Made by a program: the position numbers and the translations under genes | The notes under the pieces: model-generated | The model's database searches: none | Told to the model about the DNA's origin: nothing | What the model saw: the letters and a program-made list of their open reading frames with translations, nothing else | Origin: Acanthosoma haemorrhoidale | Lineage: Eukaryota > Arthropoda > Insecta > Hemiptera > Acanthosomatidae | Assembly (NCBI GenBank): GCA_930367205.1 | Contig: OV884015.1 | Location: 77,205,341 to 77,269,340, forward strand | DNA: 64,000 nt | Direction: 5' to 3' | Part shown: in pieces, positions 10,455-22,490 of the stretch | How positions within the stretch are numbered: position 1 is the first letter of the stretch | How the letters are laid out: each line of letters starts with the position of its first letter

Positions 10455-12035
10455 GTAAGTAAGATGGGAGACTGATGAGATAAGAGATTAAAATATTAAA
10501 AGAAGTGATTTGGGGGTGGCAAAGGCACGTGACCTGAATGAGTTATTGGCGCCACCCCCGGGTTTTATGCCCAGTCCATTATGTCTTTCCTCGAGGGTTC
10601 TCCAAACTTGAGGGGCGTACCAACTCTTAATGGCGGCCCTGGAGCTTGGGCGTGGGGGGCCGCTAGCAAGGAGTTCTCAAATGTCATTAGCATTGTGGAT
10701 CGGCATGCAGTTGGTTTTGTTCACATTTTTGTTCGGTTTTTCATTTTTGTTCTGTTTTCTCAAATTTGGATGAGTTGTATAAACTCCAGTTTAAAAGTCT
10801 GATTTACTTTCTCCATAAAATCTCATAATGTGTGGTGTTATTTTTCCTACAAACGTCTGGGATAATTCTATCTATTATTGTAAGATACAAATAATAAATA
10901 AATAGTCAATCATCAAATCAAAATTTTTATTTTAATTCTATAGAATATAGTTTTTCGTTTCCTTTGTAAAACTTGTGTCTGTAAGTCTTGTAAGGTTTTA
11001 GAGGTTTAGAGGTAAGATATGCTGATCGATGATCAATAAGACTTATTGTTATTTGACTCAAAGAAAGCTATGTTGAAATTCCTCAACCACCAAACCATTC
11101 GTTGTCTCCAGAGTGAAGGAACACTCTTTGCCACAAATCATCTTCATTTAACGTGAAAATAATTAATAATCTGAAGTATCAAATCAGAAATCTGAAACTC
11201 ATGACTTATGTTAGTGTGGAGAACCAATTGATATTTGAGGCTTAAACAGACGTTATTGAAATGGTGATAGGGAGGGATAGGACTCTTGAACTTTCATTAG
11301 GAAATGCATCTTTCAACATGGGCTATGCAACTCACTCATCTCAAATAACAAAGTCATTTCCTTGGCAGATAGGAGTTGTAATTGTCACATTATGTTGCAG
11401 AACAAGATACTCCCAACGAATGGATCACAGTCGCAATAGCATTGATTGATACCAAGTAGTCGCTAAAAATAAAACATGCCTGATTTTGCATATGACAAAT
11501 CTGACCCGCCCAGGTAACTGGCACCTGGGTGATTTAATCCAACCATAAAACTCTAACATTCTCTGGGCAGTACGGGTTTCCATGCTGCAATGGTTTTAGA
11601 TTTTGTACTTTTTTGGAAATCTGAAACTCAGGACGTATGGCTTGACTTCATGTTAGTGCGGAGGACCAATCGTTAACTGAGCTTGTCCCATCGGCTATTC
11701 CTTCCTACAACCACGGCCTCATAAGTTGGTAGTACATTAATGCTACATGTGGAGAACGAAATTCAGAACTGAGGAGGTAGTTGAGTCGGTAAAACCTAAC
11801 CAAAAACCTTACCACCCTCTGCCCTTAGCCTCTGGGAAATGTGCTTTTGCTAAAAATGCAAACGGTATCCAGAGTATTTATATATTTATGAAGGATATTC
11901 GCCATAGAATCAATCAGTAATAAACCAGTGGAATGGTCTAAAACATGAGTAAACATTCCTAGTTATCAGCTCAGTTCGGAATTCTATTAATATCGAGTGA
12001 TAAGCCTCCCCTAAGACCTGGGGGTAACCAATCAA
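10455..12035. other. Unannotated DNA with an imperfect 65-bp direct repeat
   Basis: A GC-richer block at 10510-10700 carries no convincing frame. The segments 11186-11250 and 11614-11685 are imperfect direct copies sharing AAATCTGAAACTCA and ATGTTAGTG cores. No gene is seen. Confidence 0.4.
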
Positions 12036-12210
12036 AAGCCGCAGCGAAGGGAGGTGGTGCGGGGGGGGGGAAGGGTTGAGTAAAGGGGTAGGACACCATT
12101 AAGAACCCCCTGACACTATCGGTACTTTAGCATAACTCTGCTCCGCCTTGTTTATGGCCAGTGATATATGAGCGGCTCAGGTCATTAATCTTATGACACA
12201 AACACACCCA
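12036..12210. other. Balanced-composition island with a G10 run
   Basis: A G10 run at 12061-12070 is followed by a block containing TTTATGGCCAG and GGTCATTAATCTTATGAC. Homeodomain-like cores in a GC-richer patch resemble conserved non-coding enhancers. This is a composition-based guess only. Confidence 0.25.
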
Positions 12211-14685
12211 CACTTTCTTCCTCTCCTGCCTTTAACTTGTCCTTTACCTTCTACTCTTTCCTAATCTGATTCCTTTCCGTTCCTGGAAAATGGACTACCC
12301 TTCCTAGAGGGGATGCCTAGTTTAACTTAGCGGTTTTTTAACTTCTGTCTATTTGCAACAGCAATACGGTTGTGGTAAGTACTATATAATGTATTTTAAT
12401 TTCCAAAAGCATAATTAATCAAATGCAATATAATTGAGGCGTTGAAATGGGAAAGGGGGTAAGTAGACAAATAAGTGAGTTTTTTGATTTGTTATAGAAA
12501 AGTTAAGCAAGGAGCATGGAAACTGCAGTAAGTCACAGTCGGAAGAGCTTATTGGTTATCAATGACATTATTTGTATTTTGCAAATGAAAAATATTTTTG
12601 GCATTCGTGTCAGCGCCTAAATGATGGTGTACCGATCAATATGAACCTTCAGACTTTTATTTAACGTGATGGATAAACGTCAGCTGAAAATCGACATTTT
12701 TATTTATTTCTTGTGTATATTAAAAAAATAACGTATAAGTTTATTCTTTCCGAAATCGAACGAATCGTCGTTATCACGTGTTATTTTTTTTAGTGAGATT
12801 TAAAATTTTATTTAAACCAAGTTTAAAACACGATCGATTGTATTAAACATAAGTTTAAAGCATTGAATATGTTGCGTCATTGTACAACCAATATTTCTTT
12901 CATTTCTGTAGATTTAATTTATTATTGCAGCTTAAATGATTTAAGGTAGACAGCGGTCGTTGGTTTTTTAAAAACTAGTTAGTTCTAAACTAACTATTGA
13001 CAAATTATATTGGAGAGACTTAAGGCCTTTAATTTGACATTTTCCGCAATACTGCGATGTAATCTAATGATCCGCCTTTTTGTGAATCACTCCTAGAATA
13101 ATTACTATAATTATTGAACTGACATATTAGGGGGCACAATCCTTAATCAACAAGCTTAACTAATTTAAACAATATCAAGCAAAAAAACTACCTATCAGAG
13201 CCAACCTGTATATATTTTAAGAATTCTTATTGAAAGCATTGTGGTTCAAGAACAGCCTGATGGAGCATGGGACGTAATGATCCCTCAAAACAGAGAGAAT
13301 ATCTAGCTTACGTAGCTGGAGGGTAGGTCAAGGAATAGGGGGGAAAAGACTGAATAAAGAAAGGCTGAAATCTGGTCGAAGTTGCTTGAGCTCGGTCGTG
13401 CTTCCAATTAAATTCAAGCGAATTCAGCAGTGTTGGCCGGACTGAGCCAGCAGTCCTTTTAGCCGCCCCGCTTTCTTGTTAGCGGCTCTCTTGTTCTTCG
13501 GGGCGAATTCACTGTGCTGACTTTTCAGACCATTACCTGTTTGCTATATATTTGCCTAGTCCGAAGGGAGTGGCTCTACTTTCAGTCAGGTGCGTACCAA
13601 AATGACGGTCTGTTTTTACAGCCATACTTAGGTTGTGGTTTGATGAAAAACTGTTTCTTTCTAATTATCAAGGTTTTTAGTGCAGTGTTATTCCTAAATA
13701 CGAAATTTTCCATGCCTATGTCAAATAATTTTAGTTTTATTTCCTGTCGGTGGTTATTTGTTAATGTCAGTGATAAAGTCTTGCTTCTCCTCACATTACA
13801 GTTTGAGTAAGTTATTTGTAAATTGTTACTTTGAAAAATTTTAGCTAGTTTTGAACTTTGATTGAATAATAAAGACGGTTTGAGAGAATAAAGCAAGGTG
13901 CGTTGACCCTACGTGCTCCCATCACGGGTCAAGGGGAAACTCCGTCAAAAATCAAAAATTGAGCAAACCCCTTTCTTGAATGATAAACTCTTGTGTTTTG
14001 TTCCAAAACGTGTTCACTTCATCTTATCTTTCTTGGTTATTAAAATAAAAATCATCAACTTTCGAAGAAAAAAGAATCAATTTTAGTTGGTCACTCTATA
14101 GGCTGTAAGAAGTTCTTCGCGTTATATGAAAAAAGGAGCTAATTTGAATTGAGTGAGTTTTGCGACTCACCTCCTCAAAAAATGATTTGATGAAACTATT
14201 TTTGAATGCACGGTGATAAAAATACGATACGTCCTTTTAATTAATTTTAATTTAATTTCTATTAAATCCTAAAAAAAAAAATCATTGGTAGAAAATCACT
14301 CTTTTTGTTTTATGTGATGTTTAGTTAATACCGCCTTACTCATTTTTGTTGATTTATCTTAAATTAATCCTAAAAACATAAATAATCTCCATAAATTTGA
14401 TTTCAGATGTCTATAACAGTGAAAGAATCGTTGAATCAAATGACCTGTTTATTATTGTTTGGTCATTAATATTTTCTGACGTTAAATTTAAGTTGTAATA
14501 TTATTGGAGTTCGAAGAGAAGAGTTAGATATTTATTAGACCGCAGTCGTAGCCTGAGGTCTAAATCAGTAGCAAAGAAGAACGAGACCCCAAGTTTGTGT
14601 AAATCCTCCACGAAGTAAAAAAAAAAAAAAGATAAAAAAAAAACTCTGCCACGTTTCATTACTCAATAAAAAGGTTTGAGCTGAA
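12211..14685. other. AT-rich DNA, no gene seen
   Basis: Two overlapping frames of about 100 codons on opposite strands near 13514-13896 have no recognisable domain and are probably chance. No repeat identified. Confidence 0.5.
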
Positions 14686-14900
14686 GGGGTGGCCCCCGGG
14701 GATCCACACCCCAGTGGACATATTTCAGAAACATCCCCCGCCGATCTCTAAAATCCCTTCAAAGCTCATTGTTAAATCAAGCCCATTCACCGGATTTTCG
14801 CCGGCCGCTTCACTCAATTGAGCCAACCACCCTCTACAGCTCGCCGCACGCCGCCCTTTCACTGCTCGCTGTTTTTATAATTTATGGCAGTCATTCCTCA
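14686..14900. other. GC-rich island
   Basis: A patch with many CpG sites and a pyrimidine-rich strand (for example CTCGCCGCACGCCGCCC), ending near CTCGCTGTTTTTATAATTTATGG. No frame is conserved across it. It may be a regulatory block like the one at 3156-3560, whose end has a similar CTCGCTGTTTA motif. Confidence 0.25.
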
Positions 14901-17195
14901 CTCATTGTATGATCAGTTCACAAAAAAATATTGTTGTTTTCGTATTTGTAAGCCTGCATAAAACCCTACTTCTTCTTAAATTATTTATAGTCGTTACTGT
15001 TGTCTAATGATCATTGGTGCATTCGGGAAGGAGAGGGGGGGGGGTAATTTTTATTCAATCGAGGTCTATGAGTTCAATTTAATTTAACGAATTAAAGAAG
15101 AAGTATATTTTTTTCTCTCATGTGAGTTGCAAACATATAGAAAATTTCACACAATTTATAAAAATTTTCTCCATCCTACCTAGCTGTTGCAGGACTCTCA
15201 CAAGATTCCTGTCTTTCACCGACCCTCTTTAATTGGTACTCCGTGGACATCCCAAAACATCCAAATATCACTGTACCCGACGATACTGCGGCATTCACAC
15301 ACTCATACACAATTGACCAAATCAACGAAATACAAAAACTTTCCAATGTAAGGAAGATTGAAATAAACTCAACTAAAAAATAAGCAATACTATTTAAATA
15401 CATGTAAGTTTTGAATCAGAAACCTAAAGGAAGTGGAGGTCAGGTTATGAATCGAACACTTGCAGATGCAGTTCAGAACTGTAATATTAAACATATGTAC
15501 ACATTAGCTCGCGCTAAAAATATTACAGCAAACAAATAAAACTTAAAACTAACCTAATACAATTGTCGATAATAAGCGTTGATCATTGTCTTAACGAGAG
15601 TACAGCTAAGGTTAACAGCTCGGAGCCTCCTTTGATACTAACGCCCTCTGTAGAGACATCCAACATATGTGCCGAAGTTTGGCGGTAACGTTCAAACTTA
15701 CATATATTTACATTACAAAACAAAGGCCGCCAGTCAAAAAAAAACTTCAAAAATAATTCCACCATTACATGGTCGACATCAGTAATATATTTAGGAATGA
15801 CTTTGAATAATAAGACTCACTTAAACAGAAAACATCAACATACAAACTGAATAGGCAAGGAAATTGATTTACAAGATGTTCCTGTAATATAATAAAAAAT
15901 CACACTTAACTCCTGAAAACAAACTACTCCTCTAAAAAACAACTATTCAGCCCCGTTATTTTGCTATGCATCTGCAATATCTATCGACACCTGTCAAACC
16001 AATTACAAAACTTTAGCTCATTCAAATAGAGAATAATGAATGATTACTCCCGATATTCTAGAACCAGCTCGATCCTGAAGGAATCAGACCAATCATGCAA
16101 ACTACGAACGTCAACAAACAGCAATATTTTTTGAAGCCACAAACCCGTTAATTAAAAATATACTAAATCATGACGATCATTAGTTAAAAATATACTCAAA
16201 TGGACCAAACACGCTCTTTTAATTGACTTGTAATTAATAATGTAATTAATAATTAAATTATATGTGAATTTGTCATCTGAACATTAATGTTACTCATAGG
16301 GGACTAAGTCCCGGAATAAAATTGTTTTTTTCTATCCTATTCTATATGCTGAAGTGTAGTGATACATATAGTGCAGCAGGGCTCCAGTGCAGTTGTAAAC
16401 TCACTTTAGGCTGTAATTCAGATGTTTTGGTTAATTTGTGTAGGTTTTTTTCTATTTTCCCTACAATAGAAAAAATATTGGTTGCTTAAACCGTTGCACG
16501 AATAAAAAAAAAAAATTAAATTAATACATTGTCTGACGTGCATAAGTAAATGCAGAAAGAAGAGAAATACTGGGTGAGGAGCATATTATTACTGTAAATA
16601 AATTATTATTGTATTACAGAATATATATCATTGATATATATATCATATATACCCAGTATATATATCAAGTATGTTATTGGATCATTGTATAAAGTTTGTT
16701 GTTCTTTTCTTGAATTCCATGATGGAGTTGTAGACGGTTAATAAATAGTGGGATTTTTAATATCGTAAAATTTTGATTAGTTGTAGGGATATATGATAGC
16801 TGATATTTAATATTTAATGTTGAAGCGAAAGAATATAAGTTATCACCAAAATCGCAATTAATTAGAAAGGGGTTTTAATTTAGTTTTGTAAAATTACTCT
16901 GGTAATTTGTCTCAATCATTCTTTTTCATTAAATAATACCCATGTCAAATGGTTTACTAAAAATCTTAGGTATACAGACAGACACTTGAGGTGTAAATTA
17001 AATTAAATCAGTTTTAGGACCGATATATGGGCACTAAGTGGAGCCTTTCTTCTTCGGCTTGGCAATTTTGTTCCTTAAAAATACAATGACTACAGTCAAG
17101 CACTGATCTATGATTAATTCCTTTCCATTTCAGGTTCATTAATAAATCACTAACCCCCCCCTCAACCCCCCACATTACATTTTCTAATCAAAGTA
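14901..17195. other. AT-rich DNA, no gene seen
   Basis: Contains a G10 run at 15035-15044 and an AT palindromic patch at 16620-16680. No coding signal. Confidence 0.5.
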
Positions 17196-17202
17196 TATAA
17201 AA
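17196..17202 (+). promoter_or_regulatory. Candidate TATA box for the gene start at 18 kb
   Basis: TATAAAA precedes a GC-richer AGAGCCCCAACC stretch. A start site near 17226 would lie 30 bases downstream and would begin a leader that reaches a GTAAGT donor at 17337. Confidence 0.3.
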
Positions 17203-17225
17203 GAGCCCCAACCAAACAAAGCAAG

Positions 17226-17336
17226 GACGATAAATATCAGGTGGATTGTTTCGAAATCCAAAATCCCTTCCGTTTTGTTAAGTATGATACACGCGATGGT
17301 TATTATTTGGAAAAGCTGTGGATCGAAGCAGGAATT
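17226..17336 (+). other. Candidate non-coding first exon
   Basis: Inferred leader between the putative start site and a strong donor-like AATT|GTAAGT at 17336/17337. It would join across a 722-bp intron to the acceptor at 18058. The exact start is a guess from TATA spacing. Confidence 0.25.
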
Positions 17337-18058
17337 GTAAGTGGGCCGATGATGTTATCACAGATGTGAAGGGAAGTTGCTAGATAAACGGGGAGGGAAT
17401 TAATAAAGAACTGTATTAGAGGTAAACAGACAGTGTGAAGCGAAGCGTTCACAGCAATATTCTTTGTGTCCCCGGTAGTCCTCTCGGGTTTGGCGTAGCG
17501 ACAAAAGAGATATCTATTGGGAAAAGTCGAGATTTAATTAAAGGAGGGTCTCCTTTTCCCAGTGTATGTGTGTGGGTGTGGGTGTGGTGGGGGGTACTCG
17601 AAGGGGGGATATTGTGCGGGGGGAATGCAATTTGGGAGGCTCAAAGACTGCCAGCTAGATCGATCAGGGCTTCCCTGTTTGTCTTGGGAGAAACACGATC
17701 AAATAGGGCCGCTTTGGGATATACATTAGGGCCAGGAGGGGCTTTAGCGGCAAATTCTATTGGTTCCCGGGGGTATTGAATACCGTTCCCATCTTCCCCT
17801 TAAAAAAAAAAAGGAAGACCCAGGAAAAGTGCTATTTAGCCAATGGAGAAATAAAAGAAAAGTGCACATTCAGCTAAACCAACCTCAATAAATTTACCTA
17901 CCAATTCTTCCGGAGCTGGAAAGGTTAAAGGTTTGGTCAATCACTTCAGATTGCTACTTATATTGAGGTCTGCACTGACTGGTGTTAAAAATCATATTTG
18001 AATTAAAATAAACATTATTGCTTGCCAATTAATAACATTGACTCTACATTTGTTTCAG

Positions 18059-18313
18059 GATGACGAGTGACTGGTTCAACGTCGAGGATAGTTGAAGATA
18101 GATTTATGTATTTATAAATTTTATAGTTTGTGAAAATAACATTGTAATGTTCGATAATTGTGTATCAGTGAGAAAGTTGTAACCAATCTGAAGTAATTGT
18201 GAAATTCATACATAATAAACAAATAAAACCTCCCCTCCTCCTATCCCAACCAATGCCAGACTTACATGACGAAGTGGATTATATCATGATAAGAGAAGTT
18301 TCAGAAAGCTTAG
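18059..18313 (+). CDS. Candidate 5' exon of an unidentified host gene (start codon at 18253)
   Basis: The exon is bounded by a good acceptor (ACATTTGTTTCAG, ending at 18058) and a consensus donor (AG|GTAAGTG at 18313/18314). A short upstream frame (MTSDWFNVEDS then stop) begins at 18060. The main ATG at 18253 sits in a favourable CCAATGC context and opens 20 codons, MPDLHDEVDYIMIREVSESL, plus one base, so the next exon would start in phase 1. The acidic N-terminus is plausible for a cytosolic or nuclear protein, but I do not recognise it. No following exon was found, which would fit a long intron. It could be a false model, as splice motifs occur by chance. Confidence 0.35.
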
Positions 18314-20176
18314 GTAAGTGACTATTGGTAACAGCCAATATTTAATACGAACAAATGGAGTAAGTATCAAGATAAATTATGAAAAAGATCATTTTAATTA
18401 ATTAGTGTGAATAAAGTTAATTATTAGGCAGAAATGGGTATGCTCCATTCAAAACAGGCCGCACGAAAAATTTTCACCCTAGGTGTACACAAAATCCAAA
18501 CAAAAGATGGTCTATTAAGCTGCAATTTTTCTTTTCTGGACAATCTTCTTCCCCCATTATAACCTTAGCACAGGACATAGCATCACTTACATTTTAGTGG
18601 GTAGTCTGCAGGGTTGTGTCACTACTGTGTTACCTGAATATCTCTGCTTCTTTCTTTTCAATTATTTCGATTTTTACGACTTTGGTTCATTGCCGTCCTT
18701 GGAAGAGTGACAGATAGAGAACCAGAAAATTCAGACATATATAGTGATTAATTAATGTAAATGTTTCCTTTTTGTCATGTGCGCCGTAAGAAAATGCCAA
18801 GCTTAATGTTCATCGGCTAGTTTAATATCCTACGCGTGATAATACTGAAAGAAATCATTTTAATCATGAAGTTAAACAAAAATTAAGAAATTGTTAAATA
18901 AATGAAGGTAATTGTTAACAAAAAGTACAAAACATTTGAATTCAAAAATATATATAAAATAATAGAGTAATAAACAAGTAACAATAAATACTCAGTTGCT
19001 TTCGTTCCCAATTCAATCTGACAGTAAATAGGGAGGGGGAGAAAAGAGTACCTAAGGAATGAAACAATATTCTTGCCAAATTTAGAGCAAATATGAATAT
19101 AACTGGAAATTAGGCTAGGTAATAGGGTTACCAAAAAATTTTAGACAACATAAACTTACATAGCAACCCCCAAGCCGGATAGCTTCAATAACACTGGGGA
19201 AAAAAAACTTTTTTTTTGTCTCAAAAAGAAATATATGGGATTCTGATTTTTACCTTCTTAATCAGTTGGTTCTAAATATCAAATATGATATCTGTTTTTC
19301 CCCATCACGCAAGGTGTCCGAGAGGCAGGCATTTGTACTTTCTGCATCCTCAACTATACAATATTCAAACATTTGACCCATCTAGAAAGTAGGAAATGAC
19401 GATTTTCTGCTATATTTTGCCTGTAGACCATCCCATTTTGACGGCCCAACAATAATCGTCCAGCGCATTAGGATTTCATTTGCTTTGATACCTCTTTTCC
19501 TAACTGAAATCGTGCTCCATAGCTGAAACCGTTTCCCGCGCTCATCGCTTACTGCGCCAAGGTTTTACGGGAATAAATCTAGGTGTGAGTGTAGGAAGTG
19601 TTCTTTTAACGACATATTAGTCATATTAGTAGATACAATTTTTTGTAAGATAGCAGAAACAATAACACGGTAATTTTCTCTCTTTAAACATTTTAGCCGT
19701 ATCTTCTGTTTTCTCCAGTGGATTCAATAGTTACTCAAACGTTTTATTATTTATTAGTGATCGTATTTGTGGACCCACAAATATTCCTTTTTTTTTGCGT
19801 CACTGATGTTAGAAAACTTCTCTTCAAACACATAAAACGAGGATTATTGTCCATGTCCTAGACGAAAATCTTGATTACTCCTAGCTTGATATGTGACGGA
19901 GGTAGATACACATTTTAAGGATTACGAAATGGGTCAAGTTTCACATTTTTCTGTTCAAGAATGAGTGATTCACATCGAGGCTATTCTTTTCTAATGAAAT
20001 GTTTTCTGTCCCTACTATCTCATTTACATAAAAAACAACAGTACTTTGTGTAACTATGCTGTAGACAAAGAATAAGTGCAATCACCTTCAAATCACTACA
20101 AATATTCCATTCATACACTGCATATTGAAGCTTTTCCAATATAAATTTTTACTTTTCACTTGTTTATTTCAGACAA
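18314..20176. other. AT-rich DNA, no gene seen (possible intron)
   Basis: No repeat or coding signal. If the exon at 18059-18313 is real, this is intronic. Confidence 0.45.
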
Positions 20177-20448
20177 GCAGAGTAAGCCACAGGTACTGAT
20201 TGGAATTTATTTCCATTGTGCAGAAGCACAGCTTTAAAACTAACTTTAAAGGTATCAATGAACAACCCCAATTCTGTTGGGTTGTGTCATCGTTCAACAG
20301 TTGTATCACCAGAATATGTTTCTTGTTCTTCCTTACTTCCATCAGACTCTGAGCTCTCTTCAACAAATGTCACAGGTTCTGGAGGCTTTGGTATGGGCAA
20401 TTCTTCGTAGGCTGGAACTGGTTTCATGTTAGGGTACACACTATGCAT
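20177..20448 (-). pseudogene. Relic of a multi-copy uncharacterised arthropod protein
   Basis: On the minus strand, 20448-20287 reads MHSVYPNMKPVPAYEELPI, then PKPPEPVTF and an acidic Ser/Glu stretch. After a stop and a frame change, 20284-20177 reads PTELGLFID, KAVLLHNGN and SVPVAYS. From memory, an uncharacterised protein family repeated in many arthropod genomes has a proline-rich LPIPxPP segment with an acidic linker, and further along a segment with LFID and KAVLLHNGN. The middle of that protein is missing here, so this is a deleted relic. Function is unknown; being multi-copy, it may be carried by a mobile element. Confidence 0.55.
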
Positions 20449-20701
20449 GTTTTGATTTTGATGTAATTCGTTTAATGATTGTTAAGTTTGTAGATTTTTG
20501 GTTCCCCTCAAATCATAGGGATAGCAAATGGCCCACGAATGGTGGCGTGTGCCATTTTTCCATTCAGCGAGGAGCCTAAAACACGATAAACAACAGACAT
20601 GTCAGGCCATTGTTTGGTCCCCGACTTTACACCAAAAACAAGTTCATAACACTTTTTTACTTACAGAGTAAGGTTTCGCCTTTGAGACTTGAGTGTCCCC
20701 T

Positions 20702-20711
20702 ATAGATAACA
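20702..20711. repeat. 10-bp TSD of Jockey copy 1, left
   Basis: ATAGATAACA, repeated exactly at 21254-21263. Confidence 0.8.
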
Positions 20712-21253
20712 TCATTGTTAACAACTTTATTATGATGAAATTACAATCTTCCTTTACTTAATAGGCAATAAATAATTGAGATAAGTGTTTTCATTCATAC
20801 CACATTTACAATTCATCATTCGCTCGCACATTCATACAATATTTACAAACATTTACAAACACCCCAGGGGCCCCCCAAGTCCAAGCGGTTGTTGCCTCCC
20901 TCGCAAGCGAAAGAGGAAGCGGAGTCTTGGGAAGTCCCCTACGCTCCCCCACCAGCCACGTCACCGGATACGAGCCAGTGGAGGCTGACGAAGGGCGCGA
21001 GAGCCACATACGCTCAGGACATGATTGGAGAAACTGGCCATTGCCAGGACTCCCACTGTTGCGCATTTATTGGAGGTCACGAGGCCACTGCCGTTTCAGT
21101 CTCCGAGGAGGATTATAGGGACGAGTGGAGCAGTGCAATGACTGTGCTACGGGATTAGGGTGGTTGGATAGGTTACTATGGCATTTCATGAATTTGGAAG
21201 GGATAAGTTCAAGAATGTAGGGTATATTCAGATCATTGTGAAGGGTTTTGCCC
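20712..21253 (-). mobile_element. 5'-truncated copy 1 of the 31-kb Jockey element
   Basis: Minus-strand copy of the ORF2 end and 3' UTR of the full-length element at 31201-35292, flanked by a perfect 10-bp TSD. The coding remnant starts inside KTLHNDLNIPYILE and ends QWPRDLQ. It retains a roughly 180-bp 3'-UTR block (20835-21016) that is absent from the full-length element. Its 3' end lacks an obvious poly-A run. Confidence 0.9.
21067..21249 (-). pseudogene. ORF2 C-terminal remnant (Jockey copy 1)
   Basis: About 60 codons matching residues 837-896 of the intact ORF2. One substitution turns a Thr codon of the intact element into Met (SKFMK versus SKFTK), consistent with a CpG transition. No catalytic residues are present. 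Confidence 0.85.
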
Positions 21254-21263
21254 ATAGATAACA

Positions 21264-22293
21264 AAACATATTAAGGTGATTTAAAAAAAAAACTCTAGGA
21301 ATTTTATAACTAATGACTAATTTTAAAGAAATAAAGTTGCAATTTTGTAATACACAATAATTGAGACTCACAAAGCACTCACAATCACGTGTTTATTGCT
21401 TCACTACTATCTTACAACTAGCATCGTTTTGATGAATGTGTGCAATACTAGATCACGTTGATACATGTCTATGTTTGTACGTCTGAAGCCGCACACCAGT
21501 AGCAACGCTACCGTCAGAGGTAGCTCATTTGGTTTCATCATATTTAAAATGCTCTAGAAGCTTTTACTTGTAGCAGGGATGTAGTTTGATAAGAAGAACA
21601 GGTGAGGTATGAGAGTAAATGTTTAGTCAGCGCTTAGTATCGTATAAGTATTTTTCTAATATGCCTAAGGTATATTAGCCACATACTCAGGTTCCGGATG
21701 GTTCCGGCCGGAGTCCACCGAAAAAAAGTAGCTATGTGGACTAAGAAGGAGCAAAACTGGCTCAGAAAAATAAAATAAGTGTTAAAAGCAAAACTCATTA
21801 ACTCATCAGCGCTAGATAGCATCTACGACAACCTCTTTTGTAGTAGCCTTGCAACCGAGGCCTACCACTTCACGGGTAGTTGCACCATGTATATGGTTTT
21901 CGTTAAAGAGAAAAAATGAGCAGCTACTTGAATAATAAGGTAGCAAGTCTGGTTGAAAACCGAAAAAAAGGTTAAAAAATACGATCCTTGTTCCAGGTAC
22001 TAGTCGTTGGTCCTTGTTCCACCTGAGCTTTGACACAACGGATTCATTCTAATAATTGATATAAAGTTTAGGGATATTATATGGAGTTGATTATGAGGAA
22101 TCTTGCACCTAGGTAAATAGGTTTTCGTCCCTTATACGATCTAAGAGTTATTTCTTTACCCGTTTTAACGTACTGAATGTTTATTGAACTGTTACTTTCT
22201 GTGTTGCGACCTATAGTGATTCACTAAAAGTTTTATTGGGAAGGATAGCCCAAGGGAGCAGCCAAATATAAGATGTAACGCTATTAGGGCTAA
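21264..22293. other. No gene seen
   Basis: Overlapping short frames only; nothing recognised. Confidence 0.5.
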
Positions 22294-22490
22294 TTGAGAA
22301 GGGCTACAATAAGCCTAGGATTGGAATCTACAAAGCCTTGTAGGTTCTTTGTACTCCCTGCTATTTGTCCACCCCTCGCCGAGAATCTGCTAATTGTATT
22401 GGACTTAGCGAACGCTGAGTGGTCTGTCACTGACTTATTCCAGCACGAGGAATCCATGTTGGTAGAGCTGGTCGCAGGACAAAAAAAAAT
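22294..22490 (+). other. Exon-like open frame before a GTGAGT site
   Basis: An open frame reading LAENLLIVLDLANAEW and VTDLFQHEESMLVELVAG runs to an A9 tract and a GTGAGT donor-like site at 22491. Codon use is more even than in its flanks. No domain is recognised and no partner exon was found, so it may be accidental. Confidence 0.2.

Noticed and set aside
13514..13896. Overlapping frames of about 100 codons on both strands
   Set aside because: Mutual overlap and AT-driven composition suggest chance; no motif supports either.
17435..17779. 114-codon plus-strand frame
   Set aside because: It passes through GTGTGGGTGTGG low-complexity sequence and would lie in the putative intron of the 18-kb model; no domain is seen.
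20173..20236. TTTATTTCAG acceptor at 20173 as the next exon of the 18-kb gene model
   Set aside because: The downstream sequence is explained by the minus-strand protein relic, and the plus-strand frame stops after about 20 codons.
20785..21158. Three overlapping plus-strand frames
   Set aside because: They cover the minus-strand 3' UTR of Jockey copy 1 and reflect its GC-rich composition.
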